A DNA stretch of 64,000 nucleotides, taken from positions 372,001-436,000 of the forward strand of contig NZ_BAAAFG010000015.1 in assembly GCF_039523415.1 (NCBI RefSeq), read 5' to 3'. This DNA is from Gangjinia marincola (lineage in GTDB: Bacteria > Bacteroidota > Bacteroidia > Flavobacteriales > Flavobacteriaceae). Positions 27,099 to 36,483 of this stretch are shown in pieces. The position numbers and the translations under genes are program-made. Below the pieces are notes generated by a model. It ran no database searches, had not been told where the DNA came from, and saw nothing but the letters and a program-made list of their open reading frames with translations. The stretch's first letter is position 1; the number at the start of each line of letters is the position of its first letter.

Positions 27099-28616
27099 TT
27101 AAGATAAAGAATCTATTGCGAAGCGAATTCGCTCAATCGTTTCTCTTTTCCCAACAAACGCTGTGATTTCAAAAACATCTGGTCCTTGTAAGCTACCTAC
27201 TAATGCTAATCGAAAGGGCATCATCACTTTACCAAAGCCCACTTCTTTTTGACCAATCCACTCTTTTACTTGGTTTGTTAGATTTTCTACATTGAAGGTT
27301 TCGATTGTCTCTATTTTCTGCGCAAGTTCTCCCATTAGGGTTGCAGTTCCATCTTTCCAGGCTTTTTTAGCTGCTTTTTCATCAAAAACAACCGGAGCAA
27401 CAAATAAAAAGTGACCTAAATCCCAGAGGTCTTTGGTAAATACCGCACGTTCTTTGAGCATTTCTACAGCTTTTAAGACTCGCTCATCTGCCGCGTGAAC
27501 ATCGTAGTCCTTGAGAAGCTCCTTAAATTCTGTCGCAATGGATTCATTATCTCTTTCTTGAAAATAATGTTGTTGAAACCATTTAGTTTTTTCAGGATCA
27601 AATTTAGCTCCAGATTTGTTGATGCGTTCAAGATCAAAGGCTTGTACTAACTCTTCGATGGAGAAGATTTCTTGTGCTGTACCGGGATTCCACCCTAAAA
27701 ACGCTAACATATTGACCACCGCCTCAGGCTGGTAACCATTTTCTCTATATCCGGCAGACAGTTCATCGGTAGCGGGATCCTTCCACGCAAGTGGAAAAAC
27801 AGGAAAGCCCATTTTGTCTCCATCACGTTTGCTTAACTTTCCTTTACCTACAGGTTTTAGTATTAAAGGTAAGTGCGCAAATTTAGGTGCTTTCCAGTCA
27901 AATGCACGATACAATAGCATATGTAACGGCATAGAGGGCAACCATTCTTCACCACGAATCACATGAGAGATTTCCATTAAATGATCATCAACAATATTGG
28001 CCAAGTGATAGGTTGGCATGCCATCACTTTTAAAAAGAACTTTATCGTCTAAGGTATTGGTATCAATAGAAATTTCGCCTCTAATCTCGTCAAACATGGT
28101 CAAAGTTTCATCCTGGGGAGTCTTAAACCTTATGACATAATCCTCACTTGCATCTAAGCGTTTTTGGACTTCTTGAGAAGAAAGTGCCAAGGAATTTTTA
28201 AGCTTTAGGCGATTGTGCCAGTTATATATAAAGGTCTTTCCTTTTGCTTCGTGATCTTTACGGTGATGGTCTAACTCTGCTGCCGTATCAAATGCGTAAT
28301 AGGCATTATTCGTAGCGATCAACTGATCTGCATATTGCCGATATATTTCTTTACGCTCACTCTGCCGATAAGGACTAAAAACTCTTTCTTTTAAAGGACC
28401 CTCGTCATACGGAATATTACACCATTTTAAGGCATCGATGATGTATTGTTCAGCTCCCTTTACATAACGATTTTGATCAGTGTCTTCAATTCTAAGCACA
28501 AAGGTGCCATAGTGTTTTTTGGCAAATAAATAATTGAAAAGGGCGGTTCTCACACCTCCTATATGTAGAGGTCCAGTAGGACTTGGCGCGAATCTTACGC
28601 GAACGTTTTTGGTCAT
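27099..28616 (-). CDS. gltX: Glutamyl-tRNA synthetase
   Basis: A 505-residue class I synthetase. The HIGH-type motif is APSPTGPLHIGGVRTALFNY near residues 9-28, the second signature is KLSKRDGDKMGFPV near 258, and LRIEDTDQNRYV is conserved. It attaches glutamate to tRNA-Glu in the cytoplasm. Because glnS is also present, it is probably a discriminating enzyme specific for tRNA-Glu; that is inference from gene content. A -7 box lies 16 bases upstream. It is followed by the SPFH gene 85 bases downstream. Confidence 0.97.
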   Translation of the reverse strand: MTKNVRVRFAPSPTGPLHIGGVRTALFNYLFAKKHYGTFVLRIEDTDQNRYVKGAEQYIIDALKWCNIPYDEGPLKERVFSPYRQSERKEIYRQYADQLIATNNAYYAFDTAAELDHHRKDHEAKGKTFIYNWHNRLKLKNSLALSSQEVQKRLDASEDYVIRFKTPQDETLTMFDEIRGEISIDTNTLDDKVLFKSDGMPTYHLANIVDDHLMEISHVIRGEEWLPSMPLHMLLYRAFDWKAPKFAHLPLILKPVGKGKLSKRDGDKMGFPVFPLAWKDPATDELSAGYRENGYQPEAVVNMLAFLGWNPGTAQEIFSIEELVQAFDLERINKSGAKFDPEKTKWFQQHYFQERDNESIATEFKELLKDYDVHAADERVLKAVEMLKERAVFTKDLWDLGHFLFVAPVVFDEKAAKKAWKDGTATLMGELAQKIETIETFNVENLTNQVKEWIGQKEVGFGKVMMPFRLALVGSLQGPDVFEITAFVGKRETIERIRFAIDSLS

Positions 28617-28632
28617 AATTGGATTTTAACTT

Positions 28633-28640
28633 CAAAGATA
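28633..28640 (-). promoter_or_regulatory. -7 element of the gltX promoter
   Basis: The minus strand reads TATCTTTG, a full TAnnTTTG match, 16 bases before the gltX ATG. No TTG with standard spacing is visible. Confidence 0.5.
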
Positions 28641-28775
28641 CGACCTAAATCTTCGCGTAAAAATGCTTTTCGTCGTTAAAAACGGCACACATTGTGGTAA
28701 ATATTGGGTCGAGAGGTTTAAAAATATCGGCTAGATACAATTGTTGATAACCTTTTAAAAACCTCAGAAACCCTA

Positions 28776-28808
28776 TTGTTTACAGGGGTTTAGATAATTT
28801 TAGCTTTG
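28776..28808 (+). promoter_or_regulatory. Promoter of the small T9SS protein gene
   Basis: TTG at 28776-28778 is followed after 22 bases by TAGCTTTG at 28801-28808. This fits the Bacteroidetes promoter consensus. The ATG is 17 bases downstream. A TGTTGATAACCTT sequence (28743-28755), also found at 19812, lies just upstream. Confidence 0.65.
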
Positions 28809-28825
28809 TATAGTAAATATATTGT

Positions 28826-29524
28826 ATGAAAAAATCGGGGAGTTTTATCATCGCTTTATTCTTATGCTGTGTTGGGTTTGGGCAAGCGCTTGAAATCGAA
28901 AATAAGGTGTTTAAGAAGAAAACGGTAAACGAAAAACAACAGTTTAGTTATTACAGAGGAGTTGACAATTCTTTTAGAGAACGTTTAAAAAATGCCTCTA
29001 ATATTACATTAACCGATAAAGATGGGAATACACGTGAAATAATAATTGAGGACGAAGACCCTACCAAGAAGAAAAATGAGATTCTACCTGGTAAGAAAGA
29101 GCCAAAGAAGTATGTAGCCATTAAGGATCCTAAAAAGCTTCAAGAGTTAGTTCCTGTATATCCTAAGTCAACACCAACAGTTATTGAGAATATTGAAGAT
29201 AATGTCGAGGTTAGTGATGAAGAGACTAAAAGCTTATTGTCTTTTATCGATACGGACAAAGCTGTTCAAGAGGTCGATAATAGTTTTAAGCATAATGTAA
29301 ACCTCTATCCTAATCCTACAAAAGGGGCGTTTCAAATAGACTTTGGAGAAACAAAACGAAACATCCAAGTTTCGATATTCAATGAAAGAGGATTCTTAAC
29401 GTTTAGAAATGTATATTTAAATTACTCCCGTATTTCGATAAAAGAGAAGTTGAGTAAAGGAACCTATTATTTGAATCTGGCCGCTAGTGATGAATTTGCT
29501 ACGTACAAACTCATTGTAGAGTAA
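28826..29524 (+). CDS. Exported protein with type A T9SS C-terminal sorting domain
   Basis: A 232-residue protein with a signal peptide (SFIIALFLCCVGFGQ). The middle region (about 20-150) is charged and probably disordered, with no recognised domain. The last ~75 residues form a type IX secretion sorting domain: LYPNPTKGAFQIDFG, an internal VSIFNERG strand, and the end KGTYYLNLAASDEFATYKLI. The protein should cross the outer membrane through T9SS and be attached to the surface or released. The cargo part is so small that an adhesive or structural role is possible, but this is a guess. Its last 14 bases overlap the convergent AlkB-like gene. Confidence 0.8.
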   Translation: MKKSGSFIIALFLCCVGFGQALEIENKVFKKKTVNEKQQFSYYRGVDNSFRERLKNASNITLTDKDGNTREIIIEDEDPTKKKNEILPGKKEPKKYVAIKDPKKLQELVPVYPKSTPTVIENIEDNVEVSDEETKSLLSFIDTDKAVQEVDNSFKHNVNLYPNPTKGAFQIDFGETKRNIQVSIFNERGFLTFRNVYLNYSRISIKEKLSKGTYYLNLAASDEFATYKLIVE

Positions 29525-30581
29525 CTTTATATTCTATCAAATTTTCCTTCATGTGTTGAGGAACTCTTTTGTTCATTATTTTGAACCAAAGGGGAGGAAT
29601 TAATGCAATAACCATAGAAGTAGGATAACCATAAGGCAACTGTGGGCTTATATCATGGTAATCCAATAATTGATATTTTTTAGTTGATTTATAGTGATGG
29701 TCACTGTGGCGGGTTAGTTCATACAAGAGGATACGACCAATAATGTGATTGGAATTCCATGAGTGAACTTCGGTAACGCGTTCATATCGACCGCTTTCTT
29801 TTTTATTTCTTCGTAAGCCGTAATGCTCTATGTAGTTGATGGTTTCTAATAATAAAAAGCCAACTACCCCTACGGCAATCGCATACAACACTCCAGTGAT
29901 TCCAAAAAAGAAACCTACCGTAGCCAGATAACCCAGCTGAGCTAGTATATACCACAGCATATCATTTTTGATTGATATGAAACCAGTGCCATTAGTTACA
30001 AGTAATTTTTTTTGAATACGCCATGCACTGAGATATTGCCCTATGACAGAGCTTACCCAAAACTCATATAAACTTTGATTATACTGGGCAGTTGCCGGAT
30101 CTTCGGCAGTAGCAGCTTTCAAGTGATGACCAAAATTGTGTTCAACGTAGAAATGCATATAAAAAGAGGGAAGGAGTAGAATTTTAGCGATAATTTTTTC
30201 AGCTACAGTGCTACGATGACCAAGTTCATGTGCTACATTGATTCCGCTAGAACCAAGAACGATTCCGGTTGTTAAAATTAAACCTATAATTTCAATAGAG
30301 GTAAGCGCATAGGTATTAAAAGTATAGATGGAATACACTAAAATGCTAATGACAATAGGGAGGTTGAGATACAGTAAAATGTCAAACCAAATAAGATTGC
30401 TTTTTTTGTTTCTTTCTTCAGCATCTAAATTTTTTGTGTTTTGGTAAGCCAGTAATTCAATAACTGGAACTAAGACAAAGGCGAATACTGGAGTTGTAAA
30501 AGACCAAATATCCTTAAAGTAAATACCTAGTATAGCAGAAATAGGTATGGTATAGGCGAAAAGATATTTGATATTTTTCAT
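29511..30581 (-). CDS. AlkB-like alkane/fatty-acyl hydroxylase (membrane di-iron)
   Basis: A 356-residue membrane protein with about six hydrophobic segments. The di-iron histidine boxes of the AlkB group are visible: HELGHR near residue 118, HNFGHH near 148, and RHSDHHYKS near 290; NYIEHYGL is a further conserved histidine site. These enzymes add oxygen to terminal carbons of alkanes or related chains, needing rubredoxin and a reductase. No rubredoxin gene is adjacent. A role in hydrocarbon or lipid oxidation is likely, but the substrate is unknown. It is transcribed alone. Confidence 0.88.
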   Translation of the reverse strand: MKNIKYLFAYTIPISAILGIYFKDIWSFTTPVFAFVLVPVIELLAYQNTKNLDAEERNKKSNLIWFDILLYLNLPIVISILVYSIYTFNTYALTSIEIIGLILTTGIVLGSSGINVAHELGHRSTVAEKIIAKILLLPSFYMHFYVEHNFGHHLKAATAEDPATAQYNQSLYEFWVSSVIGQYLSAWRIQKKLLVTNGTGFISIKNDMLWYILAQLGYLATVGFFFGITGVLYAIAVGVVGFLLLETINYIEHYGLRRNKKESGRYERVTEVHSWNSNHIIGRILLYELTRHSDHHYKSTKKYQLLDYHDISPQLPYGYPTSMVIALIPPLWFKIMNKRVPQHMKENLIEYKVTLQ

Positions 30582-30615
30582 GTCATTTTAACGTTAAAAG
30601 GTCACTGTAATGAAA

Positions 30616-30623
30616 CAAAGTTA
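30616..30623 (-). promoter_or_regulatory. -7 element of the AlkB-like gene
   Basis: The minus strand reads TAACTTTG, a full TAnnTTTG match, 34 bases upstream of the ATG. No correctly spaced TTG was found. Confidence 0.4.
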
Positions 30624-30678
30624 ATAATTTAGCAAGATAATTGCTGTAACATACTCAACATCAATCCAATTTTAACGT

Positions 30679-33600
30679 ATGACAAACTACGAAAAGCTTT
30701 GTTCAAAGCTAGAAAGTTTTATTAGAAAGTATTACACAAATCAGCTTATCAAGGGAGCGATCTTTTTTGTAGGGTTAGGGCTGATTTATGTTGTAGTTTC
30801 TTTGATATTAGAGTATTATTTGTGGTTAGGAACCTTAGGTAGAAGTATCCTTTTTTGGAGCTTTATTGTTTTGGTTGTTTTTTTATTAATTCGTTTTATA
30901 GTTATTCCACTATCAAAACTTTTCAAATTGGCTCAGGGAATTAACTATGAAGAAGCGTCACACATCATAGGGAACTATTTTCATGAGGTTGATGATAAGT
31001 TGCTTAATGTACTACAACTTAACAATCAACATAAAGATTCTGATCTTTTATTAGCAAGTATTGATCAAAAATCTGCAGAGCTACAGCCGATTCCGTTTGG
31101 GTTGGCAATCAACTTTAAAAGGAATCTTACCTACGTAAAATACGCGACAATACCAGTTTTAGTTTTTTTTGCAGTATGGGCTTCAGGAAATGGATCTATT
31201 TTTTCTGAAAGTTATGAGCGTGTCGTAAACTATGACAAAGCTTATTTGCCTCCAGCGCCATTTCAGTTTTTCGTCATCAATAATTCTCTAAGAGTTCATG
31301 AAAATAACTCCTTAACTCTTAAGGTAAAAACTGAAGGAGAATACATTCCTCAAGATGTCAAAATCTATTTCAATGATCAGGAGTATTATTTGAAGAGTAG
31401 TGAATCCAGTACATTATATTTTACATTTGAAAATATTACGGAAGACCTCACATTTTATTTAGCTGCCAACGAAGTCAGAAGTCAATTATATACCATTAAA
31501 GTCATTCAAGTGCCTGCACTACTAAATTTTGAAATGATCTTAGACTACCCCAAATACACGTTGAAAAAGGATGAGATTATTTCTTCTACAGGTACAGTCA
31601 CTATTCCAGAAGGCACCGTAATCAATTGGAAACTTAATACTAAATCGACCAGCAATGTTGATTTTGTTACTTCTGATACCGTGCACGCGTTTGAGCAAAA
31701 AAACACAATTTTTACATATCGTAGATCAATAAGGAACAGTTTGGGATATGAGCTAATTACCTCTAATGATGAAGTGAAAAATTACGAACGACTAGCTTAT
31801 CAACTCAAGGTCATAAAAGATTTATCTCCAACAATAAGGATTGAAACCAAATTGGACTCCACCGATAGTCAATCAGTTTATATCAAAGGAGAGGTCAGTG
31901 ATGATTATGGATTAAAAAAGACGCGTATAGTATATTATCCGCAGGAAAACGAATTAAATAGAAAAGTCAGTGAGATTAAGACCGGAAAGGGAACGGTCGA
32001 TCAGTTCTTATTTATATTCCCTGGTGGATTAGATGTTGAAGAAGGTGTAGCTTATGAGTATTACTTTGAGGTGTTTGATAATGACCAAGTAAATGGATCT
32101 AAAAGCACCCGATCTGGAACGAATGGATTTAGAAAGAACACCAAAGAGGAGAAGCAGAGGGAACAGTTACAAAAGCAGCAAAAAAACATAGAAGCACTAG
32201 ATCAAAATATAAAGAATAAAGAAGCTTTTCAAAAAGAGCTTTATCAAATTAACCAAGAGCAAAAAGAAAAAACGTCTCTTAATTATAATGACCAGCAAAA
32301 ATTAAAAGATTTTTTAAAGCGCCAGCAAATGGCTGAGCAGTTGATGAAAAATTATACTAAAGAGCTTAAGGAAAATCTGAGCGTGTTCAGGAATGACGAG
32401 GAAAAGATTGATCCTAGAAATAAGGATTTGCAAGAGAGATTAGAACGAAATGAAAGCAAACTTGAGGAAAATGAAAAGTTATTAGAAGAACTTCAAAAGT
32501 ATCAAGACAAAATTGATAAAGAAGAACTTAATAGAAAACTTGAAGACTTAGCAAAGCGAAATAAAAATCAAAAGCGTAATCTGGAACAATTACTTGAGCT
32601 AACAAAACAATATTATGTAGAACAAAAGGCAGAGAAAATCACTGAGGATCTACAAAAGCTAGCCGAGAAGCAAGAGCAATTAGCTAAGAAAAACCAAGAC
32701 GACAATACATCAGAAAAGCAGGAAGAACTCAATGAGAAGTTTAATGAACTTCAAAAGGATCTTAATGAATTGCAAAAAGAAAACAATGAGCTAAATAAGC
32801 CCATTGCACTGGATCGAGATAAGGGGAAAGAAGAGGCAGTAAAGAATGATCAGAATGAGGCTAAAGAGAATTTAGAAACTAAGGAACAAGAAGAAGAGGG
32901 TAAACAGGAAGAGGAGGAAGGTCAGGAAGATAATAAGGAGGAAGGGAACCCTTCAAACGAAGAACAAGATTCTCCACAAGACTCTCCAAATTCACCATTT
33001 CAAAAAGCACGACAAAAACAAAAAAGTGCGGCTAAGAAAATGAAAGAAATGAGTGCTCAAATGGCGATGAATATGCAATCCAGTTCTCAGGAAGGAGAAT
33101 CGGAGGATGCCGAGATGCTTCGGCAAATATTAGATAACCTGGTTGTTTTTTCTGTAGAGCAGGAGGATTTAATGAATAGTTTTAAAGCGTTGGATAGAGG
33201 AAATCCTTCGTTCTCAAAAAAGCTGAGGCAGCAATATATCTTAAAAGAGAATTTTATACATGTTGATGACAGTTTATATGCATTAGCATTAAGAAACCCA
33301 CGGATAACAGAGAAGATTACTGAAAAATTGACTGATATAGTGTTTGATCTGGATAAGGCGTTAGAACGTTTAGCAGAGAATCAGTTAAATCAAGGCACAG
33401 CTAGTCAACAGTATGTGGTAACCGGAGCTAATGACTTGGCGTATATGCTTTCCAAAGCGTTGGAAGACATGCAGTCTGGTGGATCAGGATCAGGATCAGG
33501 GAGTGGCAAGGGGAAAGGTAAAGGTCGTGGATTTCAACTTTCTGACATTATTCAAAAGCAAGAAGATCTAGGGGAAAAAGCGAAATCAGCTCAACGTAAA

Positions 33601-34167
33601 GCTGGAGAAGGTCAAGGTAAATCTGGTAAACAAGGAGATAATGAAGAATCCGGTAAGGGAAAAAAGGGTGATAACGGTGAAAATTCTGAGAACGGAAAGG
33701 ACGCAAAGGGTAATGGAAAAAGGGAAGGTAACGGGAATAAGGATAGTCAGGATGGCTTAAACAATGCAGAATTGTATGAAATCTACAAACAACAACAGCA
33801 ATTACGAAATGATTTGGAGAATCGCTTGCAAAAAGAGGGACTAGATGGTAAAGCAAGAAATCTTCTAGAATCTATGAAAGATGCTGAAAATGAGTTGATT
33901 AATAATGGTTTAACTAATTCAGTTATTCAAAAGCTTGACGCACTAAAGCATCAATTATTGAAGTTAGAACAAGCCGCTTATCAACAAGGTCAAAAGGAGG
34001 AGCGAAATTCCTCTACAAGCACTAAGGTGTTCACTAATGATGTAGAGCAAATACAAAAGGCTAAAGAATATTTTAACCTCATCGAAATTTTAGATCGGGA
34101 AGCCTTACCTTTGCGCCCCAATTTTAAAGAGAAGGTACAAACCTATTTTAAGTCGAAAAATGATTAG
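30679..34167 (+). CDS. DUF4175-family large membrane protein
   Basis: A 1162-residue protein. Two transmembrane helices occur near the N-terminus (about 24-48 and 55-75) and a third at about 155-172. A beta-rich periplasmic-type region follows (about 200-480). A very long charged coiled-coil section covers about 490-760 and is rich in Glu, Lys and Gln. A low-complexity stretch GSGSGSGKGKGKGRG sits near 940, and more helix closes the protein. This layout matches DUF4175 proteins found throughout Bacteroidetes; their role is not established. It overlaps ybeY by 8 bases and heads the ybeY-mnmG-methyltransferase unit. Confidence 0.85.
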   Translation: MTNYEKLCSKLESFIRKYYTNQLIKGAIFFVGLGLIYVVVSLILEYYLWLGTLGRSILFWSFIVLVVFLLIRFIVIPLSKLFKLAQGINYEEASHIIGNYFHEVDDKLLNVLQLNNQHKDSDLLLASIDQKSAELQPIPFGLAINFKRNLTYVKYATIPVLVFFAVWASGNGSIFSESYERVVNYDKAYLPPAPFQFFVINNSLRVHENNSLTLKVKTEGEYIPQDVKIYFNDQEYYLKSSESSTLYFTFENITEDLTFYLAANEVRSQLYTIKVIQVPALLNFEMILDYPKYTLKKDEIISSTGTVTIPEGTVINWKLNTKSTSNVDFVTSDTVHAFEQKNTIFTYRRSIRNSLGYELITSNDEVKNYERLAYQLKVIKDLSPTIRIETKLDSTDSQSVYIKGEVSDDYGLKKTRIVYYPQENELNRKVSEIKTGKGTVDQFLFIFPGGLDVEEGVAYEYYFEVFDNDQVNGSKSTRSGTNGFRKNTKEEKQREQLQKQQKNIEALDQNIKNKEAFQKELYQINQEQKEKTSLNYNDQQKLKDFLKRQQMAEQLMKNYTKELKENLSVFRNDEEKIDPRNKDLQERLERNESKLEENEKLLEELQKYQDKIDKEELNRKLEDLAKRNKNQKRNLEQLLELTKQYYVEQKAEKITEDLQKLAEKQEQLAKKNQDDNTSEKQEELNEKFNELQKDLNELQKENNELNKPIALDRDKGKEEAVKNDQNEAKENLETKEQEEEGKQEEEEGQEDNKEEGNPSNEEQDSPQDSPNSPFQKARQKQKSAAKKMKEMSAQMAMNMQSSSQEGESEDAEMLRQILDNLVVFSVEQEDLMNSFKALDRGNPSFSKKLRQQYILKENFIHVDDSLYALALRNPRITEKITEKLTDIVFDLDKALERLAENQLNQGTASQQYVVTGANDLAYMLSKALEDMQSGGSGSGSGSGKGKGKGRGFQLSDIIQKQEDLGEKAKSAQRKAGEGQGKSGKQGDNEESGKGKKGDNGENSENGKDAKGNGKREGNGNKDSQDGLNNAELYEIYKQQQQLRNDLENRLQKEGLDGKARNLLESMKDAENELINNGLTNSVIQKLDALKHQLLKLEQAAYQQGQKEERNSSTSTKVFTNDVEQIQKAKEYFNLIEILDREALPLRPNFKEKVQTYFKSKND

Positions 34168-34579
34168 CTTTTTTAACGAGGTAGAGGGGCAGATGCAGTT
34201 TTTAGATACTTGGAAGGAATGGATACGAAAAGCCGTTAAAACTGAAGATAAAGTTTTGGGCGAATTGAATATTATTTTGTGTGACGATAATTATTTGCTG
34301 GGATTGAATCAAAAATTCTTGAATCATGATACCTTAACCGATATTATTACATTTGATAATACGTTAGGGAGAACTATTTCGGGTGAAATATATATATCCT
34401 ATGATAGAGTAAAGTATAATGCTGATAAATATGGAGTGTCACATAAAGAGGAATTACAACGCGTAGTGATTCATGGAGTTTTACATCTTTGTGGCTATAA
34501 CGATAAAACCGAGGATCAAAAAGCTGAAATGCGGAAAAAGGAAAATGACAAATTAGAGATGTTCCACGTGGAGCAATAG
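34160..34579 (+). CDS. ybeY: Endoribonuclease YbeY (rRNA maturation)
   Basis: A 139-residue UPF0054-family enzyme. The zinc motif is HGVLHLCGYNDKTEDQK; the family pattern HGxLHLxGYDH has its last histidine replaced here, since the sequence reads GYND and then K. The preceding core LTDIITFDNTL and GEIYIS are conserved. YbeY takes part in 16S rRNA 3' maturation and ribosome quality control. The start overlaps DUF4175 by 8 bases. The last codons (MFHVEQ) coincide with a parS-like palindrome. Confidence 0.9.
   Translation: MISFFNEVEGQMQFLDTWKEWIRKAVKTEDKVLGELNIILCDDNYLLGLNQKFLNHDTLTDIITFDNTLGRTISGEIYISYDRVKYNADKYGVSHKEELQRVVIHGVLHLCGYNDKTEDQKAEMRKKENDKLEMFHVEQ
34560..34575. other. parS-like palindrome (ParB-binding site candidate), left copy
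   Basis: TGTTCCACGTGGAGCA is a near-perfect inverted repeat centred on CACGTG. Against the widely conserved parS consensus TGTTNCACGTGAAACA it differs at two positions. It overlaps the last codons of ybeY, just before mnmG. Confidence 0.6.
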
Positions 34580-34586
34580 GAGGATT

Positions 34587-36458
34587 ATGTTTAGAGAGAA
34601 ATATGATGTAATTGTAGTAGGGGCCGGACATGCAGGTAGCGAAGCTGCAGCGGCTGCTGCCAATATGGGCTGTACTACGCTTCTTATTACGATGAATCTT
34701 CAAAATATAGCACAAATGTCTTGTAATCCCGCTATGGGAGGAATCGCTAAAGGACAAATTGTTCGTGAGATTGATGCATTGGGAGGCTATAGTGGACTGG
34801 TTAGTGACACCAGTGCTATCCAGTTTAAGATGTTGAATAAATCAAAAGGTCCCGCTATGTGGAGCCCGCGCGTTCAAAGTGATCGAATGATGTTTGCTCA
34901 ACATTGGAGAGAGCGTTTGGAACGTACTGAGAACTTGGATTTTTACCAGGAAATGGTTTCAGGATTGATCGTTGAGGCTGGTCAAATCAAAGGTGTGCAA
35001 ACTTCTCTTGGAATTAAGGTAAAAGGGGACACTGTCGTCTTAACGAATGGAACGTTTCTCAATGGATTAATTCACATAGGTGAAAAGCAATTTGGCGGGG
35101 GAAGAGCAGGAGAAAGAGCAGCAACCGGTATAACCGAACAGTTAATAGAGTATGGTTTTGAAGCCGGACGCATGAAAACGGGAACTCCTCCGCGAGTAGA
35201 TGGGAGATCCTTGGATTTTGATCAAATGGTAGAGCAACCCGGAGATCAAAATCCTGCTAAGTTCAGTTATATGCCCGAAACGAAACCACTGCAGCGTCAG
35301 CGTTCGTGCCATATGACGTATACATCAAATGACGTTCATGATAAGCTGCGTGAGGGATTTGACCGTTCTCCCATGTTCAATGGTAGAATTAAAAGCTTAG
35401 GACCGAGATATTGTCCCAGTATTGAGGATAAAATAAATCGTTTCTCAGATAAGGATAGGCATCAGTTGTTTGTTGAGCCAGAGGGGTGGAATACAGTTGA
35501 ATATTATGTAAATGGTTTTTCCACCTCATTGCCAGAACAAGTTCAATATGATGCATTGAGATCTGTAAAGGGTTTTGAAAACGTCAAATTTTTTAGACCT
35601 GGTTATGCTATTGAATATGATTATTTTCCGCCGACTCAGCTAAAGCACACGTTGGAGACAAAAATCATAAAGGGGCTATATTTTGCTGGTCAGATTAATG
35701 GTACTACAGGCTACGAAGAGGCAGCCTCACAAGGTATTATGGCGGGAATAAATGCGGCTCTTAAGATTAAGAATAAAGATCCTTTCTTGTTGAGACGCGA
35801 TGAGGCATATATCGGTGTTTTAATAGATGATTTGATAACAAAGGGAACTGAGGAGCCTTATAGAATGTTTACATCACGGGCGGAGTATCGAACCTTATTG
35901 CGTCAGGATAATGCAGATTTTAGGCTTACAGAACGATCGTACAACCTTGGTTTGGCAAGAGAGGATAGATTGAAACAGATGGAAAAGAAACGTAAGGCTT
36001 CGCATAAGTTTGTAGAATTTTTTAAGGAGACCAGCGTAAAGCCTGAAGAAATAAATCCTATACTTGAAGAGCGTAATTCTGCAGCGGTGAAACAACAGGA
36101 TAAAATGTTTAAAATTCTTGCACGGCCAAATGTACGGCTGGAAGATTTGAAAAATATTAACGCTGTTTCCAGGTTTATGGGTCATAATGAAGTCGATGAT
36201 GAAGTTATGGAACAGGCCGAGATTCAAGTGAAGTATGCCGGTTACATTGAAAAGGAAAAATTAAATGCCGATAAATTAACGCGGCTGGAGTATGTAACAA
36301 TTCCAACCAATTTTGACTACACTAAATTAAAATCAATGTCTTTTGAAGCCCGTGAAAAGCTAGCCGCCATTAAACCGGTAACGGTTTCGCAAGCCTCGCG
36401 AGTTAGTGGCGTGAGTCCGGCAGATATTTCCACATTGTTAGTTTTCTTGGGAAGGTAG
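34587..36458 (+). CDS. mnmG: tRNA uridine-5-carboxymethylaminomethyl modification enzyme MnmG (GidA)
   Basis: A 623-residue FAD enzyme of normal MnmG length. The FAD-binding motif is VIVVGAGHAGSEAAAAA at residues 8-24. Signature blocks include SCNPAMGGIAKGQIVREID, GRAGERAATGI and GLYFAGQINGTTGYEEAA. With MnmE it builds the cmnm5 group at wobble U34 of several tRNAs. The ATG follows an AGGAGG at 34578-34583, a Shine-Dalgarno-like sequence unusual for Bacteroidota, but the spacer is only three bases. parS-like palindromes lie on both sides of the gene. Confidence 0.97.
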   Translation: MFREKYDVIVVGAGHAGSEAAAAAANMGCTTLLITMNLQNIAQMSCNPAMGGIAKGQIVREIDALGGYSGLVSDTSAIQFKMLNKSKGPAMWSPRVQSDRMMFAQHWRERLERTENLDFYQEMVSGLIVEAGQIKGVQTSLGIKVKGDTVVLTNGTFLNGLIHIGEKQFGGGRAGERAATGITEQLIEYGFEAGRMKTGTPPRVDGRSLDFDQMVEQPGDQNPAKFSYMPETKPLQRQRSCHMTYTSNDVHDKLREGFDRSPMFNGRIKSLGPRYCPSIEDKINRFSDKDRHQLFVEPEGWNTVEYYVNGFSTSLPEQVQYDALRSVKGFENVKFFRPGYAIEYDYFPPTQLKHTLETKIIKGLYFAGQINGTTGYEEAASQGIMAGINAALKIKNKDPFLLRRDEAYIGVLIDDLITKGTEEPYRMFTSRAEYRTLLRQDNADFRLTERSYNLGLAREDRLKQMEKKRKASHKFVEFFKETSVKPEEINPILEERNSAAVKQQDKMFKILARPNVRLEDLKNINAVSRFMGHNEVDDEVMEQAEIQVKYAGYIEKEKLNADKLTRLEYVTIPTNFDYTKLKSMSFEAREKLAAIKPVTVSQASRVSGVSPADISTLLVFLGR

Positions 36459-36459
36459 G

Positions 36460-36473
36460 GTTCCACGTGGAAC
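36460..36473. other. parS-like palindrome (ParB-binding site candidate), right copy
   Basis: GTTCCACGTGGAAC is a perfect 14-base palindrome in the 25-base gap between mnmG and the methyltransferase. It shares its CACGTG core and flanks with the copy at 34560 and with the general parS consensus. Confidence 0.65.
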
Positions 36474-36483
36474 GATTTACGCT

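Noticed and set aside
33479..33530. Short GGATCA-type tandem repeat
   Set aside because: It encodes the Gly-Ser/Gly-Lys low-complexity part of the DUF4175 protein and needs no separate explanation.
34578..34583. AGGAGG as a canonical Shine-Dalgarno for mnmG
   Set aside because: The spacer of three bases is too short and Bacteroidota rarely depend on such sites, so it may be chance; mentioned only in the mnmG entry.
34374..34757. 127-codon minus-strand open frame across ybeY and mnmG
   Set aside because: Both plus-strand genes are certain; the antisense product has no recognisable feature.
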